A stretch of 64,000 bases of DNA from Catellatospora tritici (lineage in GTDB: Bacteria > Actinomycetota > Actinomycetes > Mycobacteriales > Micromonosporaceae): NCBI RefSeq assembly GCF_019083965.1, contig NZ_JAHRCY010000007.1:317180-381179 (forward strand), given 5' to 3'. A program made the position numbers and the translations under genes. The notes below the pieces were generated by a model. It ran no database searches and had not been told where the DNA came from. It saw only the letters and a list, made by a program, of their open reading frames with translations. Numbering within the stretch: the stretch's first letter is position 1; each line of letters starts with the position of its first letter. Shown piece by piece: positions 49,982 to 59,694 of the stretch.

Positions 49982-51357
49982 CCAACGCATCCGGCCGACC
50001 CGCCCGTGACCTCTGGCGCCGGGTCGACCGGGCCGCCGACGGCCTCGGCGCCGACCTCGGCCTATACGCGCTGAGCACGCTGTTCGCCGGGTTCACCGCC
50101 GCCGGGTCGACGCTCGCGCCGCACCGGGCCTGGGGGGCGGTGGCGGTCTGGGGCTATGCCGCCGCGACGGCCGCCGTCGTGGTCCAGCTCGTCATCCGGT
50201 ACGCCCACAGGCAGCCCTCATCCGCGCGCCGCACCGAACCGGCCGCCCGCGCGGCCGTCACCGCCGCCACCTGGCTGGCCGTGACGCTGCTGCCGCTGCT
50301 GCTGCAGGCGGCCGACCGGGCCGGGGGAGCGACCGACCGGGCCCAGGAGGAAGTCCTGGTGGTCGAGGACTCCGCCCGGCGACTGCTCGACACCGGCACC
50401 CCGTATCTGGGCCGGGCCGCGATCGCACTGCTGCCCGAGCCACTGCTCGGCTACACCCCGTACCAGCCGGGGATGGCCGTCTTCGGGTTGCCTCGGGCCG
50501 TGTTCGGTGCCGCCGCCTGGACCGACGCCCGGGTATGGTTCGCCCTGGCCACCGCCGCCTGTCTGCTCGCCGCGGCGCACCTGCTCCGCCTGCCTGTGCC
50601 CGCACCCGGCACGAGGGTCGCGCCCGCCGCTGACGGCCTCGACCCGCGCGCCGCGCAGGACAGCCTGCTGGTGCGGGCGGTGCAGGCCGCCACGGTGCTG
50701 CCACTGTGCGCGTTGACCCTGGCCACCGGTGGCGACGACCTGCCGGTGCTGGCCCTGTGCCTGCTCGCGTTGGCGCTGGCCGCCCGGCGACGGTTCGGCT
50801 GGGCGGGCGTGGCCATCGGTGCCGCCGCGGCGATGAAGCTGCTCGCGTGGCCGGTCGTGGTGGTGCTCGGCGCCTACGCGCTGGTCCGCCGACAGGGTGT
50901 CCGGTATGCCGTCGGCGCCGTCGGCCTGCCACTGCTGGCGATGCTGCCCCCGCTGCTGGTCGAACCGGCCGCCTTCGTCGAGAACGTGATCCGCTTCCCG
51001 ACCGGCCATGGCCTGGTCACCAGTCCGGCCGCGTCGCCGCTGCTGGGCCGCCTGCTCGCCGAGCACGTCCCGGGCGGCCGCATTCTCGCCCTGGCTCTGC
51101 TCGGCCTGACCGCCCTGGCCATCGCCGGGTGGCTGCTGCGCCACCCGCCCCGCAGCGCCGCCTCGGTCGCCGCCGTCTGCGCCGTCGGCCTGCTGGCCGC
51201 CATCGTCCTGATGCCCGCCACCCGCTTCGGCTACCTCCTCTACCCCGCCGCCCTGGCCCTCTGGACCATCCCCCTCCTCACCGTCGATCATGAACTTATG
51301 GCACGGTTCGACGGTGTGTCGGGGGCACAGCTTCCTGATCAACTCAGCAAGGCGTAG
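49978..51357 (+). CDS. polytopic membrane protein, GT-C/GT87-like
   Basis: Membrane protein of 459 aa with about ten helices. Features recall DUF2029/GT87 glycosyltransferases: an early outer-loop segment EEVLVVEDSARRLLDTGTPYLGR, GYTPYQPGMAVFGLPRA, GVAIGAAAAMKLLAWPVVVVLGAY and a late RFGYLLYPAALALW. A sugar-transferase role is likely but the residues are less typical than in the gene at 42931. The GTG overlaps the GGDEF-EAL stop by 4 nt, so it is coupled. The 3' end overlaps convergent crcB by 19 nt. Confidence 0.75.
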   Translation: MTNASGRPARDLWRRVDRAADGLGADLGLYALSTLFAGFTAAGSTLAPHRAWGAVAVWGYAAATAAVVVQLVIRYAHRQPSSARRTEPAARAAVTAATWLAVTLLPLLLQAADRAGGATDRAQEEVLVVEDSARRLLDTGTPYLGRAAIALLPEPLLGYTPYQPGMAVFGLPRAVFGAAAWTDARVWFALATAACLLAAAHLLRLPVPAPGTRVAPAADGLDPRAAQDSLLVRAVQAATVLPLCALTLATGGDDLPVLALCLLALALAARRRFGWAGVAIGAAAAMKLLAWPVVVVLGAYALVRRQGVRYAVGAVGLPLLAMLPPLLVEPAAFVENVIRFPTGHGLVTSPAASPLLGRLLAEHVPGGRILALALLGLTALAIAGWLLRHPPRSAASVAAVCAVGLLAAIVLMPATRFGYLLYPAALALWTIPLLTVDHELMARFDGVSGAQLPDQLSKA

Positions 51358-51689
51358 CCGCCCGCCGCGGCGAGCAGGCCGAGGGTGACGCTGAGGATCG
51401 CGTTGCGCAGGGCGTAGTCCCTGGCGCCGGATTCGGCCAGCTTGAGAGTCTCGTACCCGAAGGTGGAGTACGTCGTCAGCGCCCCGCAGAACCCCGTACC
51501 CAGCAGGGCGGCGAACCCCCCACGGACCGCGCCGCCGGCCAGCGTGCCCAGCACGAACGACCCGACCACGTTCACCGCCAGCGTGCCCCACGGGAACACC
51601 GAGTCGTGGCGGGCCTGCACCGCCCGGTCGGCCAGATACCGCAGCGGCGCCCCGACCGCCGCGCCCAGCGCCACCAGCAGCACCGTCAC
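51339..51689 (-). CDS. crcB: fluoride channel CrcB/Fluc subunit
   Basis: Small four-helix membrane protein of 116 aa that exports fluoride as an antiparallel dimer. Signature parts: [27 protein letters not shown], and [15 protein letters not shown] containing the Phe/Tyr pore and central Na+ site region. ATG overlaps the stop of the DUF190 gene. Actinobacteria often have paired CrcB genes forming heterodimers; the partner is at 52006. Confidence 0.93.
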   Translation of the reverse strand: MTVLLVALGAAVGAPLRYLADRAVQARHDSVFPWGTLAVNVVGSFVLGTLAGGAVRGGFAALLGTGFCGALTTYSTFGYETLKLAESGARDYALRNAILSVTLGLLAAAGGYALLS

Positions 51690-52009
51690 GGCACGCCGCC
51701 CAGGTCGACGAGTTCGACCGGTTCCAACGTGACCAGCCCGGCGACGCCGAGCACGGCCAGTTCGGGTAGGAACGCCCGCACCTTCTCGGCCGCGTCAACG
51801 ATCACGACGAACATCGGCAGCTCCGCCGAGAGGGACAGCAGCCGGTCGGTGTGGATGCGCGCGGACCGGCCGTATCCCTCGACCCCGCGCAGCACCGTCG
51901 CACCCGCCAGCCCGGCCCGGTGGGCCCGGTGCACGATCTCGGTGTACAGCGGTCGGTGCGCCACCCGGTCGTCCTCACCCACGACGACCGTCAGTCGAAG
52001 CGCGTTCAC
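51686..52009 (-). CDS. DUF190 family protein
   Basis: Protein of 107 aa with the PII-like alpha/beta DUF190 pattern: [44 protein letters not shown], then [27 protein letters not shown]190 genes often neighbour CrcB, so a regulatory role in fluoride export is suspected. It overlaps both crcB genes by 4 nt (GTGA and ATGA), so all three are translationally coupled. The open frame upstream is shadow. Confidence 0.9.
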   Translation of the reverse strand: MNALRLTVVVGEDDRVAHRPLYTEIVHRAHRAGLAGATVLRGVEGYGRSARIHTDRLLSLSAELPMFVVIVDAAEKVRAFLPELAVLGVAGLVTLEPVELVDLGGVP

Positions 52010-52401
52010 CGTCGCACCGCCCATCGCGTCAACACCGTCCCGCCGTACACCGCGAGCAGCGCCGACACCAGCGTGCCGGCCAGGTAGGCCAGAGCCGTGC
52101 CGGGCGCACCGGCGTGCAGCAGTCGCACGATGTCGACGGTATACGTGGAGAAGGTGGTGAACCCGCCCAGCACGCCGGTGCCGAGGAACGGCCGGAGCAG
52201 CCGCCGCCCCGGATACACCTGCGTGACCAGCACCATCAGTACGCCGATGAGCCCGCAGCCGAGCACGTTGATGCCGAAGACGGTCCACGGGAACCCGTCC
52301 GGCGGCTGCGGGAACGCCACCCCCAGCCCGTAGCGGGCCAGCGCGCCGAGCACACCCCCGGCGGAGATCACGCCGAGCACGTCCCACTGTCCGCGCCGCA
52401 T
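52006..52401 (-). CDS. crcB: fluoride channel CrcB/Fluc subunit
   Basis: CrcB protein of 131 aa: [34 protein letters not shown] and [15 protein letters not shown] cover the conserved pore and Phe-box regions. It is first in the crcB-DUF190-crcB unit and starts 7 bp after the dnaB stop, so no fluoride riboswitch can sit between. The pair likely forms a heterodimeric channel. ATG 52401 gives the usual length. Confidence 0.92.
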   Translation of the reverse strand: MRRGQWDVLGVISAGGVLGALARYGLGVAFPQPPDGFPWTVFGINVLGCGLIGVLMVLVTQVYPGRRLLRPFLGTGVLGGFTTFSTYTVDIVRLLHAGAPGTALAYLAGTLVSALLAVYGGTVLTRWAVRR

Positions 52402-52408
52402 GCCGGGC

Positions 52409-53809
<1,401 letters not shown>

Positions 53810-53890
53810 GGCGCCTCCCACCCTCTTACGCAGATCTGTTTGACCCTAGGCGTGCCGTCGCCGCGGCACAAACACCCCGGTGGACAGGGC

Positions 53891-53979
53891 TGCGGACAAC
53901 CTGTGGACAACCCGGTGCATTGCTGTGGGCGAGGCTGTGCACAACCTGTGGACAGTCGCATTCCACAAGGTGTGGATAA
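53891..53979 (+). promoter_or_regulatory. cluster of DnaA-box-like sites upstream of dnaB
   Basis: Five 9-mers in one orientation: TGCGGACAA (53891), TGTGGACAA (53902, perfect), TGTGCACAA (53936), TGTGGACAG (53947) and TGTGGATAA (53971, perfect E. coli-type). They lie between divergent dnaB and the membrane-protein gene, in a 252-bp gap without a gene. Confidence 0.7.
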
Positions 53980-54061
53980 CGTTCTGACCTGCATAAACAT
54001 CACCCACAGGGTGTGTACGGAAGATTCTTATCAAGATTTTCGATCCGGCGTGGCGCAGGTC

Positions 54062-54766
54062 ATGACATCGTTGTCCGCCGATTCTCGCCGGTTCGGGGGA
54101 TTGTCCGGGACATCGGTCTCCGCCACGCTGCCCAGCGTGGGATATCCGGAGTGGCCGCCACCGGCCGACGGGTGGGGGCAGGCACCGCAGGGCACGCCGA
54201 ACAGCCGTGCGGGCGCTTGGCCACGTCCGAGTGACCCGGCCCTCCCCCGACAGCGCTCCGCCGCCGACCGGTACGGCCAACCGTCACCCGACGAGCGCGA
54301 CGACCCCGGCTTCCACACGTACGTCACCAGCGAGGTCTACGACCCGTACGAGGATGACCGCTGGCCGGACAACCTGGCCGAGCTCAACCCGCCCGAGGTC
54401 CGCACCCTCCACGCCCCGGAGCCCGAGCACCGGCTCGGCGAGCGCGACTACTGGACGGCTCTGCTCTGGGCCGCAGGCTGGTTCGCCGTGCCCCTGGTGA
54501 TCCTGCTGGGCCGGGCACTGCTGCTGTCGGGCGACACGGATCCGGCGTGCCTGGCGGCCGGACTGGGCGGGTGCGGCTCGAAGCGCTCCGAGGCGCTGGG
54601 CGACCTGATCGCCTCGGCGCCGCGCTGGGCGCTGGCGCTGGGCGGCGCGCTCGCCGTGGCGGCCGTGCTGCGCTGGGCCAGCGACGCCTGGCGTGCCGTC
54701 ACCATCGGCTTCTGCGCCGCGGTGGTGGCGGGCGGCGCCACCACCGTCCTCCTCAACATCATCTGA
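54062..54766 (+). CDS. two-helix membrane protein with long disordered N-terminus
   Basis: Protein of 234 aa, divergent from dnaB. The N-terminal 125 residues are Pro/Ser/Arg-rich and polar, with HTYVTSEVYDPYEDDRWPDNLAEL; then about three hydrophobic stretches at about 135-160, 180-205 and 207-232. No family recognised. It lies just behind the DnaA-box cluster. The upstream open frame runs antisense to dnaB and is not real; GTG 54050 is an alternative start. Confidence 0.7.
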   Translation: MTSLSADSRRFGGLSGTSVSATLPSVGYPEWPPPADGWGQAPQGTPNSRAGAWPRPSDPALPRQRSAADRYGQPSPDERDDPGFHTYVTSEVYDPYEDDRWPDNLAELNPPEVRTLHAPEPEHRLGERDYWTALLWAAGWFAVPLVILLGRALLLSGDTDPACLAAGLGGCGSKRSEALGDLIASAPRWALALGGALAVAAVLRWASDAWRAVTIGFCAAVVAGGATTVLLNII

Positions 54767-55115
54767 CCGCGGCCGCCGCGGTCGCCGCGGTCGCCGCGCC
54801 GCGCGTAGCCGCAGTTTCGGGGAAACTGCCGGTATCCGGGCCGCCATTCCCGCAGTTTCCCCGAAACTGCAGCCATCTCGCGGCGCGACCCGGGCGCGAC
54901 CGGGGTGTGGGCGGGGCACGACCGAGGCGTGGGCGGGCTCGGACGGCTGCGGCGGGGAGGATGGGCGCAGCGTGGGCGCGGTTTACCGGAATACGCGGCG
55001 TCCGATCGGAACCGGGATAACGGCATGGTGTCGGGAGTGTCGCGATTGGTTCCGCTTGTGTCTCAGGTACGACACATCACGAGCTTTTGATCTTCGATGG
55101 CCCGTCCATGAATGC
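54767..55115. other. 349-bp intergenic region
   Basis: No gene seen. It contains double-hairpin repeat copy 3 (54811-54870) and GC-rich simple stretches such as CGCGGTCGCCGCGGTCGCC (near 54779) and GTGGGCGGG repeats. The promoter of the vWA lipoprotein presumably lies near 54990-55100, where base composition falls, but no box was secure. Confidence 0.5.
54811..54870. repeat. double-hairpin repeat, copy 3 of 3
   Basis: GCAGTTTCGGGGAAACTGC (54811-54829) and GCAGTTTCCCCGAAACTGC (54852-54870): each a perfect 8-bp hairpin around GGG or CCC and mutually complementary, same layout as the copies at 14.8 and 44.4 kb. Confidence 0.88.
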
Positions 55116-56591
55116 ATGAAGCGACCCAGTGCCACCGCCATCCTGCTCGCCGTTCTGCTGGCCGCCGCGGGCTGCTCCGCCAAGGACAGTCCCTCGTCCG
55201 CGCCGGCGAACCGGCCCGCCCCGCCCGCCCAGGCCGGCACCGACCGCGACCAGGGCGCCGCCGTCGACCCGCAGCGCGACAACCAGTCCACCTTCGCTCT
55301 GGACGTCGACACCGCCTCGTACACGTACGCGGCGGGCCGGATCGCCGACGGGCGCCTGCCCGAGGCGAGCACGGTGCGCCCCGAGGAGTTCGTCAACTCC
55401 TTCGACCAGCACTATCCACAACCGCGTGGCGACGGCTTCGCCGTGCACGTCGACGGCGCCCGGCTGCCCGAGAGCCATGCCGGTTCCTCGTCGCTGCGGC
55501 TGCTGCGCGTCGGCCTGCAGACCAGGGCCGAGGACGACGCGCGCCGCAAGGACGCCGCGCTCACCTTCGTCATCGACGTGTCCGGCTCGATGGGCGACCC
55601 GGGCCGCCTGGACCTGGTCACCGACGCGCTGCACACCCTCGTCGACCAGCTCCGGCCGACCGACGCCGTCGCCATCGTCACCTTCAACGACCGGGCCCGA
55701 GTCGTCCGCCGGATGACCCGGGTGGCGGAGAAGACGGACCTGCACGCGGCCATCGACTCGCTGCGCGCCGACGGCAGCACCAACCTGGACGCGGGGCTGG
55801 TCACCGGCTACCAGACAGCCCGGGACGGCTTCCGCGAGGGCTACTCCAACCGGGTGATCCTGCTGTCGGACGGCCTGGCCAACACCGGCAACACCGACGC
55901 CGACCGGATGCTGCGCAAGGTGCGCGAGGAAGCCGACAAGCAGATCGCGCTGCTGGGCGTGGGCGTGGGCAGCGAGTACGGCGACGCGCTGATGGAGCGG
56001 CTGGCCGACCGCGGGGACGGGTTCGTGGTGTACGTCTCCGAGCGGCGCCAGGCCCGGGACGTCTTCGTCCGCAGGCTGCCCGCCACCCTGTCGCTGCGGG
56101 CGCTGGACGCCAAGGCGCAGGTCACGTTCGACCCGAAGACCGTGGAGAGCTACCAGCTCATCGGGTACGACGACCGCAAGGTCGCCGACCAGGACTTCCG
56201 CAACGACCACGTCGACGGTGGCGAGGTCGGCCCGGGGCACTCGGTGACCGCGCTGTACCTGGTGAAGCTGGCGCCGGAGGCGAGCGGCCGGGTGGCCGAG
56301 GTCCGGGTGCACTGGCTGGACCCGGTCAGCAAGGAGGCCTCGGAGGCGTACGAGTCGGTCGACGCCGCCGACCTCGGTGGCGCGTTCGACCGGACCGACC
56401 CGCGGCTGCGGGTCAGCTACGCGGCGGCGTTCTTCGCGGTGGCGCTGCGCGGCGGCACCGATGGCCGTCCCGACGTGTCCGACCTCGCCCGCATCGCCGA
56501 CGCGGCCGCCGCCGACCTGGACGAACGGGCCGTCGACGACCTGGCCGACCTGATCCACGACGCCCAGCCGCTGCTGGTCCAGCGCGACTGA
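55116..56591 (+). CDS. vWA-domain lipoprotein (YfbK-like)
   Basis: Extracytoplasmic lipoprotein of 491 aa. Signal: MKRPSATAILLAVLLAAAGC with lipobox AAGC. After a Pro/Ala linker, an N-terminal segment (about 58-125; FALDVDTASYTYAAGRI, RPEEFVNSF) of the vWF_A-associated family precedes a vWA domain (about 148-330) with an intact MIDAS DVSGS (from D154) and LLSDGLAN. The C-terminal DUF3520-like domain has GYDDRKVADQDFRND. It should bind a metal-dependent partner; function is unknown. ATG 55116. Confidence 0.87.
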   Translation: MKRPSATAILLAVLLAAAGCSAKDSPSSAPANRPAPPAQAGTDRDQGAAVDPQRDNQSTFALDVDTASYTYAAGRIADGRLPEASTVRPEEFVNSFDQHYPQPRGDGFAVHVDGARLPESHAGSSSLRLLRVGLQTRAEDDARRKDAALTFVIDVSGSMGDPGRLDLVTDALHTLVDQLRPTDAVAIVTFNDRARVVRRMTRVAEKTDLHAAIDSLRADGSTNLDAGLVTGYQTARDGFREGYSNRVILLSDGLANTGNTDADRMLRKVREEADKQIALLGVGVGSEYGDALMERLADRGDGFVVYVSERRQARDVFVRRLPATLSLRALDAKAQVTFDPKTVESYQLIGYDDRKVADQDFRNDHVDGGEVGPGHSVTALYLVKLAPEASGRVAEVRVHWLDPVSKEASEAYESVDAADLGGAFDRTDPRLRVSYAAAFFAVALRGGTDGRPDVSDLARIADAAAADLDERAVDDLADLIHDAQPLLVQRD

Positions 56592-56610
56592 GCTGACCGC
56601 GCTGAAACGA

Positions 56611-56644
56611 CCGCGGCCCCCGGGACATGTCCCGGGGGCCGCGG
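56611..56644. terminator. bidirectional terminator, 34-bp perfect palindrome
   Basis: CCGCGGCCCCCGGGACA directly followed by its complement TGTCCCGGGGGCCGCGG, between convergent vWA lipoprotein and rplI genes. In RNA it makes a very strong stem with CATG at the tip. Confidence 0.85.
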
Positions 56645-56654
56645 TGCGTACCGC

Positions 56655-57104
56655 TTACTTGGCGGCGACCACGTTCAGGTTGAACTTGGCGGTCACGTCG
56701 GGGTGCAGCTTGATCTGCACCGTGTAACCACCGGTCGTCTTGATGTGGCCCGGCAGCTCGATCTTCCGCTTGTCGAGCGCGGGACCGCCGGCCGCCTTGA
56801 CGGCGTCGGCGATCTCGTTGGCGGTGACCGAACCGAACAGGCGGCCGCCCTGGCCGGCGCGGGCCTGCAGGGTGACCTTCAGGCCCTCCAGCGCCGACTT
56901 CAGCTCGTTGGCGTGGCCCAGGTCCCGGACCTCACGGGCCGCGCGGGCCCGCTTGATCGAGGAAACCTGCTTCTCGGCACCCTTGGTCCACGTGATCGCG
57001 AAGCCCTGGGGCAGCAGGTAGTTACGGCCGAAACCGTCCTTGACCTCGACGATGTCACCCGGGGTGCCGAGACCGGACACCTCGTGCGTAAGAATGATCT
57101 TCAT
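56655..57104 (-). CDS. rplI: 50S ribosomal protein L9
   Basis: L9 of 149 aa, which binds 23S rRNA domain V near the L1 stalk. The N-terminal domain begins KIILTHEVSGLGTPGDIVEVKDGFGRNYLLPQGFA; a helix connects to the C-terminal domain with FGSVTANEIADAV and HPDVTAKFNLNVVA. Full length. Last in the rpsF-ssb-rpsR-rplI operon, 14 nt after rpsR. Confidence 0.97.
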   Translation of the reverse strand: MKIILTHEVSGLGTPGDIVEVKDGFGRNYLLPQGFAITWTKGAEKQVSSIKRARAAREVRDLGHANELKSALEGLKVTLQARAGQGGRLFGSVTANEIADAVKAAGGPALDKRKIELPGHIKTTGGYTVQIKLHPDVTAKFNLNVVAAK

Positions 57105-57118
57105 TGCGGTGCCCCCTC

Positions 57119-57358
57119 TCAGCGACCCGTGGTGGTGTACGGCAGGAGCGCCATCTCACGGGCGTTCTTGACCGCACGAGCGATCTGCCGCTGCTGCTGC
57201 GTGGTCACGCCGGTCACCCGCCGAGCGCGGATCTTGCCGCGGTCGGAGATGAACTTGCGCAGCAGCGCGGTGTCCTTGTAGTCGATGTAGGTGATCCCCT
57301 CCTTGTCGAGCGGGTTCACCTTCTTCTTCGGTTTGCGCAGGGCCGCAGCCTTCGCCAT
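57119..57358 (-). CDS. rpsR: 30S ribosomal protein S18, cysteine-free form
   Basis: S18 of 79 aa, which pairs with S6 on the 30S platform. Core [28 protein letters not shown] and [20 protein letters not shown] are standard. It has no cysteine, so it is the zinc-independent (C-) type, whereas in several actinobacteria the copy in this operon is the CxxC (C+) form. ATG 57358 is used because GGAAG stands six bases before it; ATG 57364 leaves no spacing. Confidence 0.95.
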   Translation of the reverse strand: MAKAAALRKPKKKVNPLDKEGITYIDYKDTALLRKFISDRGKIRARRVTGVTTQQQRQIARAVKNAREMALLPYTTTGR

Positions 57359-57422
57359 TTTCATCTTCCTCAGTCTGTGTGCAGTCTCTGACGGACGGCC
57401 GCCGGGGCGGCCGCATCACCCG

Positions 57423-57935
57423 TCAGAACGGTGGCTCGTCGTCGAAGTTGCCACCCGAACCGCCTGCCGGAGTGGCGGTAGCCCACGGGTCGTCGGCGAA
57501 ACCTCCGCCGCCGCCGCCCCCGCCGGAGCTGTTACCGCCGGAGCCGTAGCCGCCACCGCTGCCACCGGAGCGCGACATCTTCTGCACCTTCGCCGTGGCG
57601 TACCGCAGCGACGGGCCGATCTCGTCGACCTCCAGCTCGAAGACAGTGCGCTTCTCGCCCTCCTTCGTCTCGTACGACCGCTGGCGCAGTCGTCCGGAGA
57701 CGATGACGCGAGAGCCCCGCTGCAGCGACTCGGCGACGTTCTCCGCGACCTGGCGCCACACCGAGCACTGCAGGAAGAGCGGCTCGCCGTCCTTCCACTC
57801 GCCGGAGGCCCGGTCGAGCGTGCGCGGGGTGGATGCGATGCGGAACTTCGCCACTGCCGCACCCGACGGGGTGAAGCGCAGCTCAGGGTCATCGGTCAGG
57901 TTGCCGATGACCGTGATGGTGGTTTCTCCAGCCAT
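57423..57935 (-). CDS. ssb: single-stranded DNA-binding protein
   Basis: SSB of 170 aa: an OB-fold (about 1-110; [64 protein letters not shown]), a Gly/Ser-rich linker and the acidic protein-interaction tail DDEPPF. It coats single-stranded DNA at forks and recruits partners through the tail. It sits between rpsF and rpsR as in most bacteria. Confidence 0.97.
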   Translation of the reverse strand: MAGETTITVIGNLTDDPELRFTPSGAAVAKFRIASTPRTLDRASGEWKDGEPLFLQCSVWRQVAENVAESLQRGSRVIVSGRLRQRSYETKEGEKRTVFELEVDEIGPSLRYATAKVQKMSRSGGSGGGYGSGGNSSGGGGGGGGFADDPWATATPAGGSGGNFDDEPPF

Positions 57936-58035
57936 GACCTTCTCCTCGGTTCACATATGTTCTGCCGCAAAGGTTCCCACAGGGATGCGACAGCACACGT
58001 GAAGCGGTCCGGGCGTTGCGTATCCGGGAGGAAGC

Positions 58036-58326
58036 TCAGCGAACTTCCGGACGGATGACCTTGGTACGCAGCACCGACTCGTTGAGTCGCAGCTGGCGGT
58101 CCAGCTCGGCCACCGCCGCAGGCGTCGCCTGCAGGTCGATGACGGCGTAGATACCCTCGGCCTTCTTGTTGATCTCGAAGGAGAGCCGGCGACGGCCCCA
58201 CACATCGAGCTTCTCAACCGAGCCACCCGACGTACGGATCACGTTGAGGTACGTGTCCAGCGACGGTGCGACGGTGCGCTCCTCGAGACTGGGGTCGAGG
58301 ATCACCATGACTTCGTAGTGACGCAA
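58036..58326 (-). CDS. rpsF: 30S ribosomal protein S6
   Basis: S6 of 96 aa, partner of S18. [22 protein letters not shown] and [25 protein letters not shown] are typical. The start is TTG 58326: the family begins M-R-x-Y-E, and AGGAGG lies ten bases upstream. The longer frame upstream is leader RNA. First gene of the operon. Confidence 0.93.
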   Translation of the reverse strand: MRHYEVMVILDPSLEERTVAPSLDTYLNVIRTSGGSVEKLDVWGRRRLSFEINKKAEGIYAVIDLQATPAAVAELDRQLRLNESVLRTKVIRPEVR

Positions 58327-58668
58327 GACGTACTCACCTCCTATGGGCTGATCGGCCACGGTCGGTCCGTGGCAGGAGGTCTGCGTCGTTCCGCGAAAAG
58401 CCGCGGGATCGGCCCGCGGCTCACAGAACTCGCCCATACTACCTGCTCGACCGGGTGCGCCCGCTTTCGCCCGTACCCGCGGTGCGCATGAGCCGTGTCA
58501 CGGTCGGCAACGCGACACGGCCGCCCCTGCCGGGACGGCCGTGAGTCGGACTGTTGCCAGTCAGGGAAAGGACCGCGGAGCGCCCTTCCGACGCTGGGTG
58601 GGACCTGGGGAGGAACGACCACACCGACGATGTTGGAAAAGAGCGCTCCGCGGAGTCTCCAACGGATA
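58327..58668 (-). promoter_or_regulatory. 342-bp structured leader of the rpsF operon
   Basis: On the minus strand TAGTAT (58672-58667), overlapping the stop of the upstream gene, is a plausible -10. The transcript would hold a nested hairpin (GGCAAC 58506/GTTGCC 58553 enclosing ACGGCCG/CGGCCGT), a stem AGCCGCGGG/CCCGCGGCT (58399-58421) followed in RNA by UUU, and GCCACGG/CCGTGGC (58355-58373) near the ribosome site. These suggest attenuation or S6:S18 autoregulation. Confidence 0.5.
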
Positions 58669-59505
58669 CTACGCGAACTCTGTCCGAGTAGCCCGCTGAG
58701 CGATAATAGCGCGAATTGCCCCGGCTGAGACACCAACGACACACACTGTGGCAATAATTGCGAGAAGTCCGATTGGGCCGTTGTCGACCGGGAAGCCGGC
58801 CGCCTTCGCGTCATCGAGCCGGTGGTCGTCGCCCACCACCACGGCCGGGGAGGCCTCGGGGCTCGGCTCGGCGTCGTCGCTCTTCTGCTCGTCGTCGGGG
58901 TTGAACAGGCCCTGCGGCGGATCCGGCAGCTCGGTTTCGTCCCCGGTCGGGGCCGGGTTCGAGCTGGACGACCCGCTACCGCTGCCGCTGTGCGTGTCGC
59001 GCTTCCTGGTCGGCTTGCTCGACGGCGAGCTGCCGGTGGAGCCCGAGCTGCGGCTCGGGTTGGCCGTCGAGCCGGTGCCGGTCGTGGTGCCGGTGCCCGG
59101 CTGGGTGGTGCGCGAGGCCACCTCGACGGTCAGCGGCTCGAAGCTCGGGTTGAGGTTGAGCAGGCACTCCGGCACCATGGCGACCTTGACCGGGCCGCGG
59201 TGGAACTGCACCTCGATCGTCTCGCCGTCGGACACCGCGGCGCTGTCCTTGCCGTCGATCTGCAGAGTCGCGTTCTGGCCCAGGCCGTTGGTGAGCTTGA
59301 CCCGCGACTCGGCGGCGACGGTGATCTTCGCCGTAGCCGGCTTGGAACCGCACAGCAGCAGACCGAGCCCGCCCCCGGTGAAGTCGACGTTCGGCGCGGC
59401 CTCCGGCTCGGCGGCCGCGGACGGGCTCGCCAGCAGCAGCGGCAGGCCCGCGAGCAGGCCCGCCGCGGCGAGCGCGGCGGCACGTCGACGAATGGCGTAC
59501 GACAT
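58669..59505 (-). CDS. secreted surface protein with C-terminal membrane anchor
   Basis: Protein of 278 aa. Signal peptide (about 1-32; RRRAAALAAAGLLAGLPLLLASPSAAA), a compact beta domain (about 38-130; VKLTNGLGQNATLQIDGKDSAAVSDGETIEV, with Cys in LLLCGSK and PECLLN), a Ser/Thr/Gly/Pro-rich stalk (about 135-225) and a C-terminal helix (about 243-268) with a short basic end. There is no LPXTG, so it is probably a membrane-anchored, wall-spanning protein. Family not recognised. Confidence 0.78.
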   Translation of the reverse strand: MSYAIRRRAAALAAAGLLAGLPLLLASPSAAAEPEAAPNVDFTGGGLGLLLCGSKPATAKITVAAESRVKLTNGLGQNATLQIDGKDSAAVSDGETIEVQFHRGPVKVAMVPECLLNLNPSFEPLTVEVASRTTQPGTGTTTGTGSTANPSRSSGSTGSSPSSKPTRKRDTHSGSGSGSSSSNPAPTGDETELPDPPQGLFNPDDEQKSDDAEPSPEASPAVVVGDDHRLDDAKAAGFPVDNGPIGLLAIIATVCVVGVSAGAIRAIIAQRATRTEFA

Positions 59506-59682
59506 AGCTTCTCCCCCTGGGGCAGGTGCCCCGGATCAGGTCAGCCTCGCGGGGGGCGAGGTGGCACGCGTCATGTGCCTCCCGACCGGCGGAGCGTGGG
59601 GAGCCACGTGCGGCAATGAAATCAACGCAACAACTTCGCTCCGGTTGCGCTCACGACCGCGCAACAGGTCGGAGGGAGCGGT

Positions 59683-59688
59683 AATACT
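59683..59688 (+). promoter_or_regulatory. -10-like box for endonuclease IV gene
   Basis: AATACT ends 6 nt before the ATG at 59695. A GGAGGGAG further upstream (59671) is too distant to be an ideal ribosome site. Confidence 0.35.
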
Positions 59689-59694
59689 GGTCGA

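Noticed and set aside
58669..59505. Sortase-anchored (LPXTG) surface protein
   Set aside because: It has the stalk and C-terminal helix but no LPXTG or LAXTG motif before the helix.
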